From Comamonadaceae bacterium (GTDB lineage: Bacteria; Pseudomonadota; Gammaproteobacteria; Burkholderiales; Burkholderiaceae_C): a stretch of DNA of 7,478 nt. Where the stretch lies: the NCBI GenBank assembly GCA_947372005.1, contig CANBRV010000105.1:1-7478 (forward strand), in the 5' to 3' direction. The stretch's first letter is position 1. Each line of letters opens with the position of its first letter. Under the pieces are notes generated by a model, which was given only the letters and a program-made list of their open reading frames with translations, did no database searches and was not told the origin of the DNA. Shown in pieces: positions 6,801-7,478 of this stretch. The translations under genes and the position numbers were made by a program.

Positions 6801-6916
6801 AAGAGGCTAAAGCGGAGTCACTACGCCAAGCGATGCTGGTGGTGATGAACAACCCTGCAACGGCTCATCCAACTTATTGGGCGCCTTATGCGTTAGTGGG
6901 AGATGGAAGCCGATAA
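3896..6916 (+). CDS. Exported TPR-like / CHAT domain protease
   Basis: This 1006-residue protein starts with a Sec signal peptide (positive N-region to Arg7, hydrophobic core about 11-26, ALA cleavage after residue 32). Residues 40-500 are almost wholly helical with repeated A-L/E-A patterns such as GDFAEALKVRLD (119-130) and QKYSEALAEFSKLD (343-356), which look like degenerate TPR units. Residues 493-590 form the conserved pre-CHAT helix region (ADWMRGGLVQEAL, 494-506), probably partly coiled-coil at 555-580. The CHAT domain follows (about 600-1005). His861 in FATHGLMAGDLPN and Cys913 in VVLSACNTA are the caspase-like catalytic pair; RGFFYAGSRSLLVTHWAVD (931-949) and HPTYWAPYALVGDG (991-1004) are typical flanking blocks. 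Both catalytic residues are intact, so peptidase activity is expected, but the target is unknown. Cys913 is the only cysteine after the signal peptide. The start has a TAAGG site 9 bases upstream and the only credible signal peptide. Confidence 0.93.
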   Translation: MRHFYIRNSFTTAVCSLLFGLAFMLGTTPALAQSEADQTEQSFKKLSDEDIAKYRAVLAEPLKKDVTTLNLEAQLFDKYHAARALGDESVLFAFLREAMTLTKDNGMASQYIMSLQRRGDFAEALKVRLDTVNNAANPIQRALYSVMLAEDYFTIFRLELAREWLAKAQSIITSGMPARLNTQAQGVIARATARAHALRARMASSAGKHDVAIQAIAEAIQASRKEVEYLKGAGDFQRTNSVQGLMYTVGLRVSILTAAHSPELNDAMRDFMRVMQENSLSPFFQANALIGIGRVRFAQREFAQSSQLVSQSLNKLAQLNIDASAPLASSARAVLATALIGQQKYSEALAEFSKLDAIAGNDAALQQRMRYPFDRATVYLYNNKPLEASPLLASAAVGMAKQYGVHPSGTQHFFAAQANGLQGVALWRVGTAESKAQAYPLLQAAVLAIMSPENADYLENSGIRKELREMIFSTYIEAAAQTSPADALAALGIADWMRGGLVQEALGDAAVRAAASNDALSNLVRQDQDARNEIKGLRSFLSGDAGGSNSTLPQIATQMRERIGVLEKTRADVQLKIKAAFPDYEKLVRPSPPTTANIQANLKADEALVVLQPTDNAVYVWAIPKDGAGVFNRASVTNAQLTALVKRLRGSLDVAGVEANRRPAFDHAAAQEIYSLLLAPVQQGLAGKTNLIIAAGGVLGQIPFGVLETAAAPRTVAMQNVPWLIKQAAITHVPSVAAWLSMRALPHKAAAQPMMAWGDPLFNLAMASTGKSTTGEVRKVVLTRASTSVDLDKEDPRSAIRYADIPALPETRDELSAIAKTLGADIAKDLILGSAATRDSVLAQNKNGSLAMQRVVAFATHGLMAGDLPNLTQPALAMAGTRDDVQNVLAPLLTLEDVLTLKLNADWVVLSACNTAAADGKAEEALSGLARGFFYAGSRSLLVTHWAVDSESAVTLTTETFKNYQSKPQEAKAESLRQAMLVVMNNPATAHPTYWAPYALVGDGSR

Positions 6917-6923
6917 TCCTTTG

Positions 6924-7478
6924 ATGAATAAAACAGATGTTGCCATCATCGGAGGCGGTCCTGCTGGTTTGATGCTTGCTATCGAACTGGGCTGCCGAGG
7001 CATTCAGTGCGTGCTCATCGAGGAAAACTTAAACGCGCCAGCCTTCCCCAAAGCCAACGCCACCTCTGCTCGCACGATGGAGCACTACCGCAGACGCGGT
7101 CTCTCTGAGGCCATGCGTGCAACGGGCTTGGTGGCCGATCACCCGCAAGACATCGTGTACTGCACCAGGCTCTCTGGACGCGAGCTCACTCGGTTCACGA
7201 TGCCATCACGTGCCGAGGCGCTGCATCAAACATCGTTTGGTGACTACGGCGAGGACGCTTGGCCAACCCCTGAGTTACCGCACCGTGGCAATCAAATGCT
7301 TATGGAGCCGATTCTTCGGGCGCATCTTTCGACATTTCCATCGGTCAAGTTGATGCTCGGATGTCGCGCCACCGCGCTTTCACAAAACGATCAAGAAGTC
7401 AGCTTAGAAATCACCAACACCCAAACGCATGAAGTCTCACATCTCACCGCACGTTATGCGGTCGGCTGCGACGGTCCA
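6924..7478 (+). CDS. FAD-dependent monooxygenase, PheA/TfdB family, partial (C-terminus beyond right edge)
   Basis: The first 185 codons of a flavoprotein hydroxylase, probably a third of the whole protein, are present. DVAIIGGGPAGLMLAIELG (5-23) is the dinucleotide-binding GxGxxG fold for FAD. KANATSARTMEHYRRRGL (43-60) is the conserved second block of the aromatic hydroxylase family, and YAVGCDGP (178-185) begins the GD motif that contacts FAD and NAD(P)H. Such enzymes hydroxylate phenols and related aromatics with NAD(P)H and oxygen in the cytoplasm; the substrate cannot be told from this part. The start is uncertain: ATG 6924 lacks a close ribosome binding site, while an in-frame ATG at 6903 overlaps the end of the CHAT gene by 14 bases and would add MEADNPL. 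Either way it lies within bases of the CHAT stop, so the two are probably co-transcribed. No frameshift or stop is seen. Confidence 0.92.
   Translation, partial: MNKTDVAIIGGGPAGLMLAIELGCRGIQCVLIEENLNAPAFPKANATSARTMEHYRRRGLSEAMRATGLVADHPQDIVYCTRLSGRELTRFTMPSRAEALHQTSFGDYGEDAWPTPELPHRGNQMLMEPILRAHLSTFPSVKLMLGCRATALSQNDQEVSLEITNTQTHEVSHLTARYAVGCDGP

Noticed and set aside
3896..6916. Possible CRISPR-linked (type III-E craspase) TPR-CHAT
   Set aside because: No repeat array, Cas gene or gRAMP-like gene is present, and the signal peptide places this protein outside the cytoplasm.

Overview
The window looks like chromosomal DNA of a betaproteobacterium, most likely of the order Burkholderiales. The reasons are the SdhC/SdhD sequence style (SdhD opening with a WLAQR segment), a YffB-type ArsC-family protein, and an export-linked dienelactone hydrolase of a type common in that group. 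Base composition appears close to balanced. The taxonomic call is inference from protein style only. I see no mobile element, integrase, tRNA, rRNA or CRISPR array, and no gene-free stretch longer than about 100 bases.

Minus-strand block (1-1836): a class I/II PLP-dependent aminotransferase lies upstream of sdhC and sdhD, which encode the heme/quinone membrane anchor of succinate dehydrogenase. sdhD runs off the left edge; sdhA and sdhB would be expected beyond it.

Plus-strand block (1873-3797): divergent from the aminotransferase, with only 36 bases between the start codons, are three closely spaced genes. They encode a YffB-like ArsC-family thiol protein, an exported two-repeat beta-rich protein of unknown function, and a dienelactone-hydrolase-family enzyme with a twin-arginine signal and an intact Cys-Asp-His triad. 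Spacings of 28 and 34 bases and good ribosome binding sites suggest one operon.

Right part (3798-7478): a 98-base intergenic region carries a perfect 7-bp inverted repeat directly next to a plausible sigma70 promoter. It precedes a 1006-residue exported protein with a helical, probably TPR-like N-terminal part and a C-terminal CHAT (caspase-like) protease domain with both catalytic residues present. Seven bases after its stop begins a PheA/TfdB-type FAD-dependent monooxygenase, cut by the right edge after 185 codons.

The most noteworthy part is the run of three exported proteins (unknown beta protein, Tat hydrolase, CHAT protease). In each of the two enzymes the predicted catalytic cysteine is the only cysteine of the mature chain. 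No gene here proves a new defence or signalling system; the exported CHAT protease with its own operator-like palindrome is the best lead.
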